DNA of 13,056 bases from DASZZV01 sp035544835 (GTDB lineage Bacteria > Acidobacteriota > Thermoanaerobaculia > Gp7-AA8). Within the stretch, counting starts at the first letter, position 1; each line of letters opens with the position of its first letter. A program made the position numbers and the translations under genes. Location of the stretch: contig DASZZV010000118.1 of assembly GCA_035544835.1 (NCBI GenBank), forward strand, positions 1-13,056, read 5' to 3'. Under the pieces are notes generated by a model. The model was not told where the DNA came from, did no database searches, and was given only the letters and a program-made list of their open reading frames with translations. Positions 1-7,821 of the stretch are shown in pieces.

Positions 1-3000
1 TTCAACAAGACCAACCTTCCTCAACTCCGGCGCGACACGGTCCTCGGGCTGGTGAAAACGCGCGACGGCGCGCTGTGGCTTGGCACCAACGGCGGCGGCG
101 CCGCGCGGTGGAGTCAGGGTGCCATGGAACTGATCACCCGAAGGCAGGGTTTGCCCAGCGACATCGTCACCTGCTTCGCCGAAGCGTCGGACGGAACGCT
201 TTGGGTCGGAACATCGGAGGGAGTCGTGGCGGTGCGCGGGCGCCGCGTCGCACAGAAGTTCCAGGAGAAGGAGGGTCTCGCCAACGTCTCGATCCTCTCC
301 CTCGCCGTCGCCAGAGACGGAACAGTCTGGATCGGGACCAGGGGCGGAGGTCTCTTTTCGCTGCGGGGCGGAACGATCCATCAAGAGGCTGCTCCCGGCG
401 GTTCGATCCCGGCGTTGTACATCGATCGGGAGGAAACTCTCTGGATCGGCACGGGAGCGGGTTTGAGCCGGCTCGCCGGCGGAATCCTCTCGCGGGTGAA
501 TGCCATACCCAACGATCAGGTGACGGCAATCTTTCGCGACTCCGATGGAACGTTGTGGGTCGGCGGATACGGCAGCGGTCTGTATCGCTCCAGCGATGGG
601 ATCAACTTTACGAATCTCACGCGCGACGGAGGGTTGCTGAACAACTCGGTGCGCTCGATCTTCGAAGATCACGAGAAGACACTCTGGGTCGGCAGCAACG
701 GAGGGCTGGAGTCGTTTCATGCCGGGCGCTTCATCACCATCGGTGAAGCAGAAGGGCTCTCCGATCCGTATGCCCGGTCGGTGTTCCAGGATCGCGATGG
801 AAACATCTGGATTGGAACGGCGCGAGGACTGAATTTCTTCTCCGCGACCGGGCACAAAATCTTCACCACCCGCGATGGCCTTCCCAACGACCACATCTTC
901 ACCATCGGGCAGACACCCGATGGCGCGATGTGGATCGGTACACAGACCGGTCTTAGTCGCTTCGCCGGCGGCAAGTTCACGACCTTCACCGAACGCGATG
1001 GGCTGCCGAGTCAATCGGTGCGGTCGATTCTCGTCGATCACCACGGGACGCTGTGGATTGGAACGGACCGTGGCGTCGCCATGCGGACCGGGGCAGGATT
1101 CGAGAAACAGCTCCCGAACCCGCAATGGGGCGACGCATTCGTGCAGGCCCTTGCCGAATCGAGTGACGGAAGCGTCTGGATGGGAGCAGACGCGCGGGGA
1201 ATAGCCCGTTATCACGATGGAGTCTTCACCGTCTGGAGTGACGCCGAGGGATTGCCGGACAGCCATGTGCTCTCTCTCGTCATCGACGCGCATGGAGTTG
1301 TCTGGATCGGCACCGACAGCGGCGGATTGATCCGCATGGAGAATGGGCGTTTTACGCAGTACACCACTGCCTCCGGTCTGCCGACCGACAAGCTCCTCCA
1401 GCTTCTCGATGATGGCCGCGGTCGCATCTGGTCTGGCGGCGGACGCGGCATCTGGAACGTCGAGCTTCGAGTATTGAACGACTATGCGGCGGGAAGGATC
1501 CGAAGAGTTCAAGGCACGCTTTTCGACGCCGGCGATGGAATGCGCAGCGTGCAGTGCAACGGCAGCGTGTCTCCTTCCGGTTTTCGTACCCGCGACGGTC
1601 GTCTCTGGTTCCCGACGGTCAACGGCGTGGCGACAATTTCTCCGGGAAAAACCATCGCCTCGAATCTCGAGCCGCCTCCCGTCAACATCGAGCGCCTGCT
1701 CGTCGACGGTCATGCCGTCAAGCTGGCAAATGGTCTGATTGTTCCAGCTGGAGCTCTTCAGATCGAGATTCACTACGCAGCGCTGACCTTCGTGTCACCT
1801 GAACATGCGCACTTCCGCTACCGTCTGGAAGGTTTCGACAAGAACTGGGTCGACGCCGGTAACCGCCGCGTCGCCTACTACACCGGCGTTCCACCCAACC
1901 GATACGTTCTTCGTGTGATCGCTGCCAATGCCGAGGGTGTATGGAATCGAACCGGTGCGTCGCTGGCATTCACGGTGCAGCCGCGGTTCGTCGAGACGGT
2001 CTGGTTCCGATTTCTGGTCACGTTCGGCGTCATTGCGTCGGGAGTGCTCTTCTACCGCCGACGCACGCGGGCGATGCGCCGGCGCGAATCCGAGCTGATC
2101 GAAGTCGTCGAGCTCAGAACGCGCGGTATCCACGAAGCATTGAAGGAAGCCGAAGCCGCGAGGCGCATTGCGGAAGATCAGGAGCAGCTCCTGGCGCGAG
2201 CGCTGGACGAGGCTGAGGCTGCGAATCGGGCCAAGAGCACCTTCCTCGCGAACATGAGTCACGAGCTGCGAACGCCTCTGAATGCCATCATCGGATTCGC
2301 CGGTGTACTGCAGATGCAGGGCGTCGCGAAGTTCGACGCCAAACAGCTCAAGTTCATTCAGAACATCGGCTCGTCGGGCGAACATCTCCTGACCCTGATC
2401 AACGACATTCTCGACCTCGCGAAAGTCGAAGCAGGAAAGATGACGCTCGATCTGGAGATGCTCCCTTTGGCTGAGCTCATCGAATCGGTTGCGCTGACGG
2501 CGCGTGGGATAGCGCTGTCCCGCGGAATCGAAGTGCAGGTCGAGGGCGCCCCGGGCATCGAGACGATCGAAGCTGATCCGGTGAAGCTCAAACAGATCAT
2601 CTACAACCTGCTATCGAATGCCGTGAAATTCTCGCCCGATGGCAGCGTCGTCCGCGTGGCGGCGCGACGCCTTGCCGCGACGAGCTCGCCGCTTTCGGTC
2701 GACTCGATCGCAATCGACGTCATCGATCAGGCCATGGGCATCGCGCCGGAGGAGCAGGAAGTGATCTTCGAGGAGTTCCGGCAGCTGCATCACTCGGTCC
2801 ACGGTCTTTCCGGCACCGGCCTCGGTCTGGCTTTGGTACGGAAGTTCGTCGGACTGCATCGCGGCCTCGTCGAAGTAAAGAGCGATGTCGGTAAGGGAAG
2901 TACCTTTACCGTCATTCTTCCGGAGCGTGTGAGTGACCTGAAAGACGAACCGGTTCCCGAGCTGCCGCAGCAGGCCGATGGGAAGCCTGTCGTGGCGTGG

Positions 3001-3003
3001 TGA
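1..3003 (+). CDS. Propeller-type membrane sensor histidine kinase, 5' end cut off by the window
   Basis: The frame is open from base 1, and residues encoded before the first possible GTG (52) already fit the repeat pattern, so the true start lies upstream. In order: at least 13 Reg_prop-type motifs (D-G-x-L/I-W-x-G-T followed by G-L/V) between about 60 and 1640, forming most of a double beta-propeller; a Y_Y_Y domain (about 1756-1977); one membrane helix (about 1999-2055); a charged coiled coil (2070-2230); a HisKA domain with phospho-accepting His in MSHELRTP (codon 2260-2262); and an HATPase domain with N box NLLSNAVKFS (about 2610), G1 box and G2 box GTGLGL (about 2815). The propeller region should face the periplasm and sense a ligand. 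There is no C-terminal receiver domain, so the partner regulator is elsewhere. The G1 box is unusual: DQAMGI has Ala where the first Gly is expected. The kinase assignment is firm; the ligand is unknown. Confidence 0.93.
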   Translation, partial: FNKTNLPQLRRDTVLGLVKTRDGALWLGTNGGGAARWSQGAMELITRRQGLPSDIVTCFAEASDGTLWVGTSEGVVAVRGRRVAQKFQEKEGLANVSILSLAVARDGTVWIGTRGGGLFSLRGGTIHQEAAPGGSIPALYIDREETLWIGTGAGLSRLAGGILSRVNAIPNDQVTAIFRDSDGTLWVGGYGSGLYRSSDGINFTNLTRDGGLLNNSVRSIFEDHEKTLWVGSNGGLESFHAGRFITIGEAEGLSDPYARSVFQDRDGNIWIGTARGLNFFSATGHKIFTTRDGLPNDHIFTIGQTPDGAMWIGTQTGLSRFAGGKFTTFTERDGLPSQSVRSILVDHHGTLWIGTDRGVAMRTGAGFEKQLPNPQWGDAFVQALAESSDGSVWMGADARGIARYHDGVFTVWSDAEGLPDSHVLSLVIDAHGVVWIGTDSGGLIRMENGRFTQYTTASGLPTDKLLQLLDDGRGRIWSGGGRGIWNVELRVLNDYAAGRIRRVQGTLFDAGDGMRSVQCNGSVSPSGFRTRDGRLWFPTVNGVATISPGKTIASNLEPPPVNIERLLVDGHAVKLANGLIVPAGALQIEIHYAALTFVSPEHAHFRYRLEGFDKNWVDAGNRRVAYYTGVPPNRYVLRVIAANAEGVWNRTGASLAFTVQPRFVETVWFRFLVTFGVIASGVLFYRRRTRAMRRRESELIEVVELRTRGIHEALKEAEAARRIAEDQEQLLARALDEAEAANRAKSTFLANMSHELRTPLNAIIGFAGVLQMQGVAKFDAKQLKFIQNIGSSGEHLLTLINDILDLAKVEAGKMTLDLEMLPLAELIESVALTARGIALSRGIEVQVEGAPGIETIEADPVKLKQIIYNLLSNAVKFSPDGSVVRVAARRLAATSSPLSVDSIAIDVIDQAMGIAPEEQEVIFEEFRQLHHSVHGLSGTGLGLALVRKFVGLHRGLVEVKSDVGKGSTFTVILPERVSDLKDEPVPELPQQADGKPVVAW

Positions 3004-3188
3004 AGGTTGGGTACGGGTCTGTAAACCCACGACCGTTACTCAGTCGACCGCGGGCAACCAGGACCTTGCGACCTGACAGCAGGATTCCGAGGGGACAGAC
3101 CGTCGGCAGCTCCCCGCGACATCCCATTCGACCGCCCGCATGAACGTCATTACTCAAAGGCCAAGCTGGCCGCTGCCCGTCCCCGACC

Positions 3189-3197
3189 TGTCATAAT
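3189..3197 (+). promoter_or_regulatory. Possible extended -10 element (TGTCATAAT) for the TonB receptor gene
   Basis: TG-n-CATAAT matches an extended -10 (five of six bases of TATAAT plus the upstream TG). No -35 hexamer is visible at 16-18 bp. It lies only 13 nt before the ATG at 3211, and no Shine-Dalgarno sequence is present, so a transcript starting here would have almost no leader. The rest of the 207-bp spacer (3004-3188) shows no gene and no convincing terminator. Confidence 0.35.
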
Positions 3198-3210
3198 TCC
3201 TTCCGCATCC

Positions 3211-5193
3211 ATGCGCGCTCCTGTCGTCGCAGCAGCCCTTCTTTTCGCGCTCTGGGTCAGCGGTGAGGAAAAGCCCCGCCCTCTGAGTGAGCTCGACATC
3301 GAGGAGATGATGAACATCACCGTCACCTCGGCAGCCAGGAAAGAGCAGCGCGTCGCCGATTCAGCCGTGGCCATCTATGTCATCACCCGCGACGAGATCG
3401 AACGAAGCGGAGCGACAACGCTGCCCGAGGTCCTGCGGCTCGCGCCGGGCCTCGACGTGGCCCGGATCGACGGCAGCAAATGGGCGATCAGCGCCCGCGG
3501 CTTCAATGGCCGCTTTGCCAACAAGCTGCTGGTCATGATCGACGGCCGCAGCGTTTACACGCCACTTTATTCAGGGGTTCATTGGGACGTTCAAGACACA
3601 CTGCTTCAGGACATCGACCGGATAGAGGTCATCCGCGGCCCCGGCGCAGCGCTCTGGGGAGCGAACGCAGTCAATGGAGTGATCAACATCATCACCCGTC
3701 CTGCCAGCGAGACGTCCGGCACGATCGCGATCGCCGGCGGAGGGAACGAAGAGCTCGTCGGAGGAGGGCGCCACGGCTTTGCCGTTGGAGAGGATGCGTT
3801 CGTGCGCGTCTACGCCAAGTACTTCGATCAGGAAGGCTTTCGGGAGAGCAGCGGTCGAGACGGGCTCGACAACTGGAGAACGCGGCGAGGCGGGTTCCGC
3901 TTCGATGGCCAGCAGCCCTCATCGAGGTCCCACCTGACGATTCAGGGCGACATCTACAGCGGTGACTTCGGTGGCCGGATCGCACTCCCTTCCGTCGAAC
4001 CCCCTTACGCCCTTCCGGTGAACGAAGATTCCTCGTACTCCGGCGGTAATCTCATCGCTCGAATTTCAAGATCCTCCAATGGTCGCGACTCATCGCTGCA
4101 GCTGTACTACGACCGCACCAACCGGGACGACGCGGTTCATCGCGAGGCGCGCGACACGTTCGACATCGACATGCAGTCGCGGCGCACGCTCGGCCGGCAC
4201 GACATCATCGTTGGCGGAGGGTTTCGTCAATCGCGCTCGCGGCTGGACGGGACATTCTCGGTCGATCTCAGGCACGACGACCGGGTGGACGATCTTTTCA
4301 GCGCCTTTCTTCAGGACGAGATCTTGGTCCGGCCCGACGTCCGGCTCACGCTGGGCACGAAGGTCGAGCACAACGAGTACACCGGATTTGAGCTGCAGCC
4401 GAATGTCAGGCTTCTCTGGCGCCAGAGCGCGAAACTCAGCAGTTGGGCAGCGGTCTCGCGTGCCGTCCGGACGCCGGCCGAGTACGAGGTCGACGGCACA
4501 CTCAATACACTGGTCTATCCACCGGGCGTTTTCGGGCCATTGGCCACGAACATTCGAGTCGTCGGTAACGAAGATTACCAATCGAACAGCCTCATCGCGT
4601 ACGAGTTAGGCCAGAGGCTCGACCTCGGGGTCCTTACGGTAGACGCCGCGGCCTTCATTCACCGGTACGACGCCCTGCGCACGTTAGAGCGTTCCGCGCC
4701 CGCGATCGAAACGGGGCCCAGTGGTCCCTATGCCGTGATCGTTCTGACGCCTGACAACAAGGCGCACGGTTCCGCATGGGGAAGCGAGCTGGTGGCCACC
4801 TTCAAGGCCAGTCATCGCTGGAAGCTGAGCGGCTCCTGGACCTGGTACGAGCTGAAGCTCAAGAGTGATTCTACGACCACCGACCCATATGCCGAGCTCG
4901 AAGAGGGAGACTCGCCCCGACACCAGCTGCAGTTGCGCTCGTACCTCGACCTCACCGATCGATTGAAGTTCGACACGGCCATCTATTATGTCGATGACGT
5001 ACCGGATCAGGCGGTCCGCTCTTACGCCCGGATTGATGCGCGACTCGCCTGGATGGTCCGAGCGGGCCTGGCTCTTACTTTGACCGGGACGAATCTCCAG
5101 GACAATCGACATCCTGAATTTGGCGGCAGCTTTCTGGTGTTTCCAAAGGAGATCGAGCGAAGCTTTCTTTTCCGGCTGGAGTACGCGCGATGA
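3211..5193 (+). CDS. TonB-dependent outer-membrane receptor
   Basis: A 660-residue protein of usual length for a small TonB-dependent receptor. It starts with a short hydrophobic signal sequence (residues 2-17). After it comes a segment of the type LSELDIEEMMNITVTSAARK, a common N-terminus for receptors of this class. The plug domain (about 40-150) carries the expected landmarks: SAVAIYVITRDEIERSG, LRLAPGLDV, ISARGFNG, LLVMIDGRSVY, IDRIEVIRGPGAALWGANAVNGVINIITR. The remainder alternates polar and aromatic residues, as in a 22-strand barrel, and ends FLFRLEYAR, without the usual terminal Phe. Such receptors import siderophores, cobalamin, sugars or peptides using TonB energy; nothing here fixes the substrate. 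It lies 207 bp downstream of the sensor kinase in the same direction, so the kinase might control it, but that is inference. ATG 3211 is chosen because it gives the complete signal peptide. Confidence 0.93.
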   Translation: MRAPVVAAALLFALWVSGEEKPRPLSELDIEEMMNITVTSAARKEQRVADSAVAIYVITRDEIERSGATTLPEVLRLAPGLDVARIDGSKWAISARGFNGRFANKLLVMIDGRSVYTPLYSGVHWDVQDTLLQDIDRIEVIRGPGAALWGANAVNGVINIITRPASETSGTIAIAGGGNEELVGGGRHGFAVGEDAFVRVYAKYFDQEGFRESSGRDGLDNWRTRRGGFRFDGQQPSSRSHLTIQGDIYSGDFGGRIALPSVEPPYALPVNEDSSYSGGNLIARISRSSNGRDSSLQLYYDRTNRDDAVHREARDTFDIDMQSRRTLGRHDIIVGGGFRQSRSRLDGTFSVDLRHDDRVDDLFSAFLQDEILVRPDVRLTLGTKVEHNEYTGFELQPNVRLLWRQSAKLSSWAAVSRAVRTPAEYEVDGTLNTLVYPPGVFGPLATNIRVVGNEDYQSNSLIAYELGQRLDLGVLTVDAAAFIHRYDALRTLERSAPAIETGPSGPYAVIVLTPDNKAHGSAWGSELVATFKASHRWKLSGSWTWYELKLKSDSTTTDPYAELEEGDSPRHQLQLRSYLDLTDRLKFDTAIYYVDDVPDQAVRSYARIDARLAWMVRAGLALTLTGTNLQDNRHPEFGGSFLVFPKEIERSFLFRLEYAR

Positions 5194-5304
5194 CAGCCTT
5201 GCTGGCGAGCAACCCCGGGTTCAGGGCCGCTGCCCGAAAAGGAAGGAGCCATTTGGCTCGACCGGTGGTCATCTTTGTGACTGGGAACGTGAAAAACGTC
5301 TGGG

Positions 5305-5724
5305 TTACCTGAATTCTTTCAGCCGCACCGTTTCCCGAAATGGCTTCCACGAGTCGATCAAGTAGATTGTGAAGGGAATCCACCAGATGAAATCGTTGGT
5401 GAGGCAGAGGATCGCTGCGGCCAGAGGCCAGGTTCCCTTGACGATGAGGATGACCAGACCGATCGGCCCGAGGATTTTTCCAAGGAGCCCGACCGCAGCG
5501 AGGAGCCAACCCTGCTCTGGATTTCGGGCTACTTCGAAATAGATGATTCCGTAGAGACCGACGACCATGGCCAGGCAGGCGAAGATCTCCGGGTGGTTGA
5601 GCGGCTCCATGCCGGCAAAGTGAAAGAGCCACTGTGGTCGCCAGCTCGAGTAGAGTCCCCAGAGGATGTTGTACAGACCGGCGGTGATGAAGACAAGGCG
5701 ATGAAAGCGTCTGCGCGGAATCAT
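5305..5724 (-). CDS. Small four-helix membrane protein of unknown function
   Basis: A 139-residue protein, starting at the ATG at 5724 (the frame stays open further upstream, but that part runs through the repeat and is not protein-like). Four hydrophobic segments are visible, around residues 9-27, 47-65, 73-94 and 101-123, with short charged loops. Family-like features include GLYNILWGLY near the N-terminus, GMEPLNHPEIFACLAMVVGLYGIIY, LLGKILGPIG and NDFIWWIPF near the end. I recognise it as a recurrent type of small bacterial inner-membrane protein but can assign no function. It is convergent with the TonB receptor; the 111-bp spacer (5194-5304) contains only a weak 5-bp hairpin (5246-5259) and no clear terminator. 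No Shine-Dalgarno is seen; a TAGAAT hexamer lies 8 nt before the ATG (forward 5733-5738), which would give a leaderless mRNA. Confidence 0.8.
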   Translation of the reverse strand: MIPRRRFHRLVFITAGLYNILWGLYSSWRPQWLFHFAGMEPLNHPEIFACLAMVVGLYGIIYFEVARNPEQGWLLAAVGLLGKILGPIGLVILIVKGTWPLAAAILCLTNDFIWWIPFTIYLIDSWKPFRETVRLKEFR

Positions 5725-5781
5725 TGCCCGGTATTCTAGTCGGCGTCGGTGTCGTTGGTGCTGCGGTGGTGCAGTGCTGAT

Positions 5782-5878
5782 CGGTATTCGGAGCGCCGCC
5801 TTCCAGGCGGCCGGGCCGCCGGCTTCAAGCCGGCCGCACGGACTGATATCGAAGCCCAAATCAGCGCTCCGAATACCG
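5782..5878. repeat. Composite palindrome: 15-bp inverted repeat enclosing two hairpins
   Basis: The outer arms CGGTATTCGGAGCGC (5782-5796) and GCGCTCCGAATACCG (5864-5878) are perfect reverse complements. Inside are two more perfect 7-bp stems: GCCGCCT/AGGCGGC (5795-5801 with 5805-5811) and GCCGGCT/AGCCGGC (5818-5824 with 5828-5834), each with a 3-nt loop. The whole could fold as a three-way cruciform. This is typical of a REP-like or MITE-like non-coding element. It occupies the spacer between two minus-strand genes (5725-5952), where I see no gene. Confidence 0.8.
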
Positions 5879-5906
5879 CAAGTAAACGCTTAAGTTTCAG
5901 GCCACT

Positions 5907-5950
5907 GGGCTCACGCCGAAGGGCTAACAAGATTCCGCCGCTACGCGGCT
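5907..5950 (+). repeat. REP-like repeat, same family as the copies near 10.8-11.0 kb
   Basis: Positions 5921-5950 match 10989-11018 at 26 of 30 bases, including the hairpin core GCCGC-TAC-GCGGC (5937-5949). The preceding bases (GGGCTCACGCCGAAGGGC) look like a decayed version of the G/C stem found in the copy at 10971. It ends right at the stop codon of the oxidoreductase gene on the minus strand (5953), so it would be the first thing in that gene's 3' UTR and could stabilise the mRNA end. Confidence 0.75.
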
Positions 5951-5952
5951 AG

Positions 5953-7011
5953 TCAAGACTCAGAATTCCGGTCCGATGATCTGTCACTTCGGGACAGCAT
6001 CACTCCTTCGCGCTCGAGTCGTTCAACCCAGATGTCGAGTGGCAATGTCTCGGCAGGCGTGACACAGCCGCTTTTCACTCCGGATCCGGCCAGCTCGCGC
6101 AGAGCGAGAACGGCGGGAAGAATCGCCAGCCGTTGTCCTCGGGTACTGAAGCGGAGTCGTCGCGATTCTCCGCTGCGCGATGTGATGAGCGCGTCGACGC
6201 CTCCTGCATCGGAGCCGAATCGGCTGGACGGCGCTGCGATCACACTGAGGACTTTCGCCAGGCTTGTTTTTGCTGACCCGCTCATAGGAAGAGCTCGGGC
6301 GATCCGGATCAGGGCCGTCGCCACTGCTGATTCAAAGGCGACCGAGAAGTGTGCTTCGAGTCCGAGCTCGCGCGCGAGAAGGAGCGCATCGGGTGAGTCG
6401 AAGGGGAGGGTTCGCCGGCTGCCGAAGGGAAGGTCGATGACCGGCCGTGAGTGCCGTCGCCGCGGCACAGCAGAGATCGCGCTGGCGATGGCCCCCGCCC
6501 CCTTCACGTTCTTGTTCCCGATGAAGAGGGTGATCGCCGCCTCTGTTGCGTCAGCCAGCTCACGGCGACCGAGTCGAGCCAGGACGCCGGAGAGCGCTGG
6601 CGTCGAAGAGAGTCCGGGGATGACACTGAGGTGCGCCGCAAGGGATTTCTCCCTGAGCTGGATGCTCGTCAATATGTTGTCGACCCAGGTGGGATCGTCG
6701 CTGATGTCGAGCCAGTGTGCGCCCGAATCGACGACTGCCTCCGGGGCATGGTGGTCCAGCGCTTGAAATGGACCGGCCAGACAGACCACGGCAAAGGCGC
6801 CGGAGGCAACGTGGCGAAGGGCGGCGAGATCGCGGACATCGAGTTGGGCTACCTCGATAACCCCCGCTTCCGCTGCGATTCTTTCCGCGGCGTGTCGATC
6901 CCGGCCGGCGATGACGAGCTGAAAGTCATCCCATTGCCTCAACTCGCGGACGAAGAGCCGCCCGAAGACGCCCGACCCTCCGATCACTACGACTCGCTGT
7001 TTCGGAGCCAT
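5953..7011 (-). CDS. Saccharopine dehydrogenase-like NAD(P)-binding oxidoreductase
   Basis: A 352-residue protein. The N-terminus MAPKQRVVVIGGSGVFG is a Rossmann-fold dinucleotide-binding loop (GGSGVFG), followed by FQLVIAGRDRHAAERIA and LDVRDLAAL, as in the N-terminal domain of the saccharopine dehydrogenase family. CLAGPFQ and GAHWLDISDDPTWV also fit that family. The real substrate is unknown; many members are not lysine-pathway enzymes. The ATG at 7011 is preferred over the longer open frame (to 7386) because the upstream part overlaps the membrane-protein gene in another frame and is not family-like. The start lies 25 nt inside the end of that gene (stop at 6987), and no Shine-Dalgarno is visible, so translation is probably coupled. 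It ends in an Arg/Ser-rich tail just before a REP-like repeat. Confidence 0.85.
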   Translation of the reverse strand: MAPKQRVVVIGGSGVFGRLFVRELRQWDDFQLVIAGRDRHAAERIAAEAGVIEVAQLDVRDLAALRHVASGAFAVVCLAGPFQALDHHAPEAVVDSGAHWLDISDDPTWVDNILTSIQLREKSLAAHLSVIPGLSSTPALSGVLARLGRRELADATEAAITLFIGNKNVKGAGAIASAISAVPRRRHSRPVIDLPFGSRRTLPFDSPDALLLARELGLEAHFSVAFESAVATALIRIARALPMSGSAKTSLAKVLSVIAAPSSRFGSDAGGVDALITSRSGESRRLRFSTRGQRLAILPAVLALRELAGSGVKSGCVTPAETLPLDIWVERLEREGVMLSRSDRSSDRNSES

Positions 7012-7622
7012 GAGGAAAGCATCAGTGTCCAGACAAACAGCGAACCGAGCATCGCCGCGGTCGTGATCTGCTGCATCGCCAGGGACTGTGCGAGCGATGC
7101 TGCTGCCAGAGCGAATCCGGATGACCAGAGAAGAATCGAGACGCTCACAATACGCCTCGGAAGCTGGCCAACTCCGGCCACAGTCAGGAGCGCCCCGGCA
7201 ACCGTGTAGAGGCCGTTGGCCGCGTAGCCGGTGACGAGCGCTGCCGCCACTTCGAGACGCTGGAACGACGCAGCATCGAGCACTCGCGGCATTCCCATGT
7301 AGAGACTCTGGCCGCCCACATCGGCTCCGATTGCCGCCGCAGCACAAAGGAGGGCCAATGTCACCAGCGTCGGAGAGCGCGACCACCAGAGCCGCCCGAG
7401 ATGCGCGTACAACGCCAGCAGCGTGAGTGCGGCAAGTTGCCAGAGCATCCAGGAGAGTGACCAGCTCACCGGGTGTGCACGGACATAGACGAGGCGCTCC
7501 TCGGCTGTTTGTCCCAGCAGTCCGTCGCGAAGGAATACCAGCATCACAAGGGCGGCGACGAGATGCGTCGCGAACACCGCCAGCGCGACGCGCGATCCGG
7601 TGAGCCGGTTCGTGATGGCCAT
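6987..7622 (-). CDS. Six-helix membrane protein of unknown function
   Basis: A 211-residue protein with about six hydrophobic segments (roughly residues 11-32, 56-75, 84-103, 124-148, 158-178, 185-205). Notable pieces are HPVSWSLSWMLWQLAALTLLALY and GQSLYMGMPRVLDAASFQRLE in a loop between helices 3 and 4. I do not recognise a characterised family. It is the first gene of a two-gene unit with the oxidoreductase, whose start overlaps its last codons; the pair may act together, for example with the membrane protein housing or supplying the enzyme, but the sequence alone does not show this. A CATAAT hexamer sits 5 nt before the ATG (forward 7628-7633) and there is no Shine-Dalgarno, suggesting a leaderless transcript. 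It is divergent from the lipoprotein operon across a 199-bp spacer. Confidence 0.8.
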   Translation of the reverse strand: MAITNRLTGSRVALAVFATHLVAALVMLVFLRDGLLGQTAEERLVYVRAHPVSWSLSWMLWQLAALTLLALYAHLGRLWWSRSPTLVTLALLCAAAAIGADVGGQSLYMGMPRVLDAASFQRLEVAAALVTGYAANGLYTVAGALLTVAGVGQLPRRIVSVSILLWSSGFALAAASLAQSLAMQQITTAAMLGSLFVWTLMLSSWLRNSES

Positions 7623-7748
7623 CCTGGATTATGGCCTGAGTCGGCCCTGATTTGTCGTGATTCCTGTGCTCGGCGCTGACGGGTTCAGGGCCGAAGTGTT
7701 CTTCCCCGAGCTCGCGCCGGACTATGGTCTACCATTCTTTCTTTATCT

Positions 7749-7764
7749 CCATACCGGTAGGTAT
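7749..7764. promoter_or_regulatory. Operator-like site 1 (CCATACCGGTAGGTAT)
   Basis: The core ATACC-GGTA-GGTAT (7751-7764) is an inverted repeat of the form often bound by TetR-family repressors. The site ends on the first base of the first TTGACT -35 hexamer. It shares 13 of 16 bases with a second site 44 bp downstream. The binding protein is unknown and no regulator gene lies in the window. Confidence 0.5.
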
Positions 7765-7792
7765 TGACTTTTGACTGGTTTGGCAATATGTT
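7764..7792 (+). promoter_or_regulatory. Probable sigma-70-type promoter of the lipoprotein-rhombosortase operon
   Basis: TTGACT (7764-7769, five of six -35 bases) is followed after 17 bp by TATGTT (7787-7792, four of six -10 bases). A second TTGACT at 7771-7776 gives an alternative with a poorer -10. Transcription would begin near 7799, about 23 nt before the ATG, which keeps the ribosome-binding site GGAGAA (7809-7814) in the leader. Operator-like sites flank the promoter on both sides. Confidence 0.55.
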
Positions 7793-7808
7793 CCATACCG
7801 ATAAGTAC
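7793..7808. promoter_or_regulatory. Operator-like site 2 (CCATACCGATAAGTAC)
   Basis: This near-copy of the site at 7749-7764 (13 of 16 bases) starts directly after the -10 hexamer and covers the expected transcription start, an ideal position for repression. The right half (AAGTAC) is a weaker inverted match than in site 1. The 44-bp offset is close to four helical turns, so two dimers would bind the same face of the DNA. Confidence 0.45.
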
Positions 7809-7821
7809 GGAGAAGATTGCT

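Noticed and set aside
52..54. GTG at 52 as start of the sensor kinase
   Set aside because: The frame is open to base 1 and the upstream residues continue the propeller repeat, so the gene is cut by the window edge.
1795..2385. Long open frames antisense to the kinase and to the TonB receptor
   Set aside because: They are shadows of GC-rich codon use, with Arg/Ser-rich products unlike real proteins.
3004..3188. Terminator after the kinase (GGGT...ACCC near 3010)
   Set aside because: Only a 4-bp stem without a T-run.
5217..5229. 13-base match GGGTTCAGGGCCG with 7681-7693
   Set aside because: Flanks are unrelated; a short GC-rich match by chance or a decayed repeat cannot be told apart.
6987..6998. 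Both the membrane protein and the oxidoreductase end in RNSES
   Set aside because: The codons differ and no longer DNA similarity surrounds the two ends, so it is probably coincidence.
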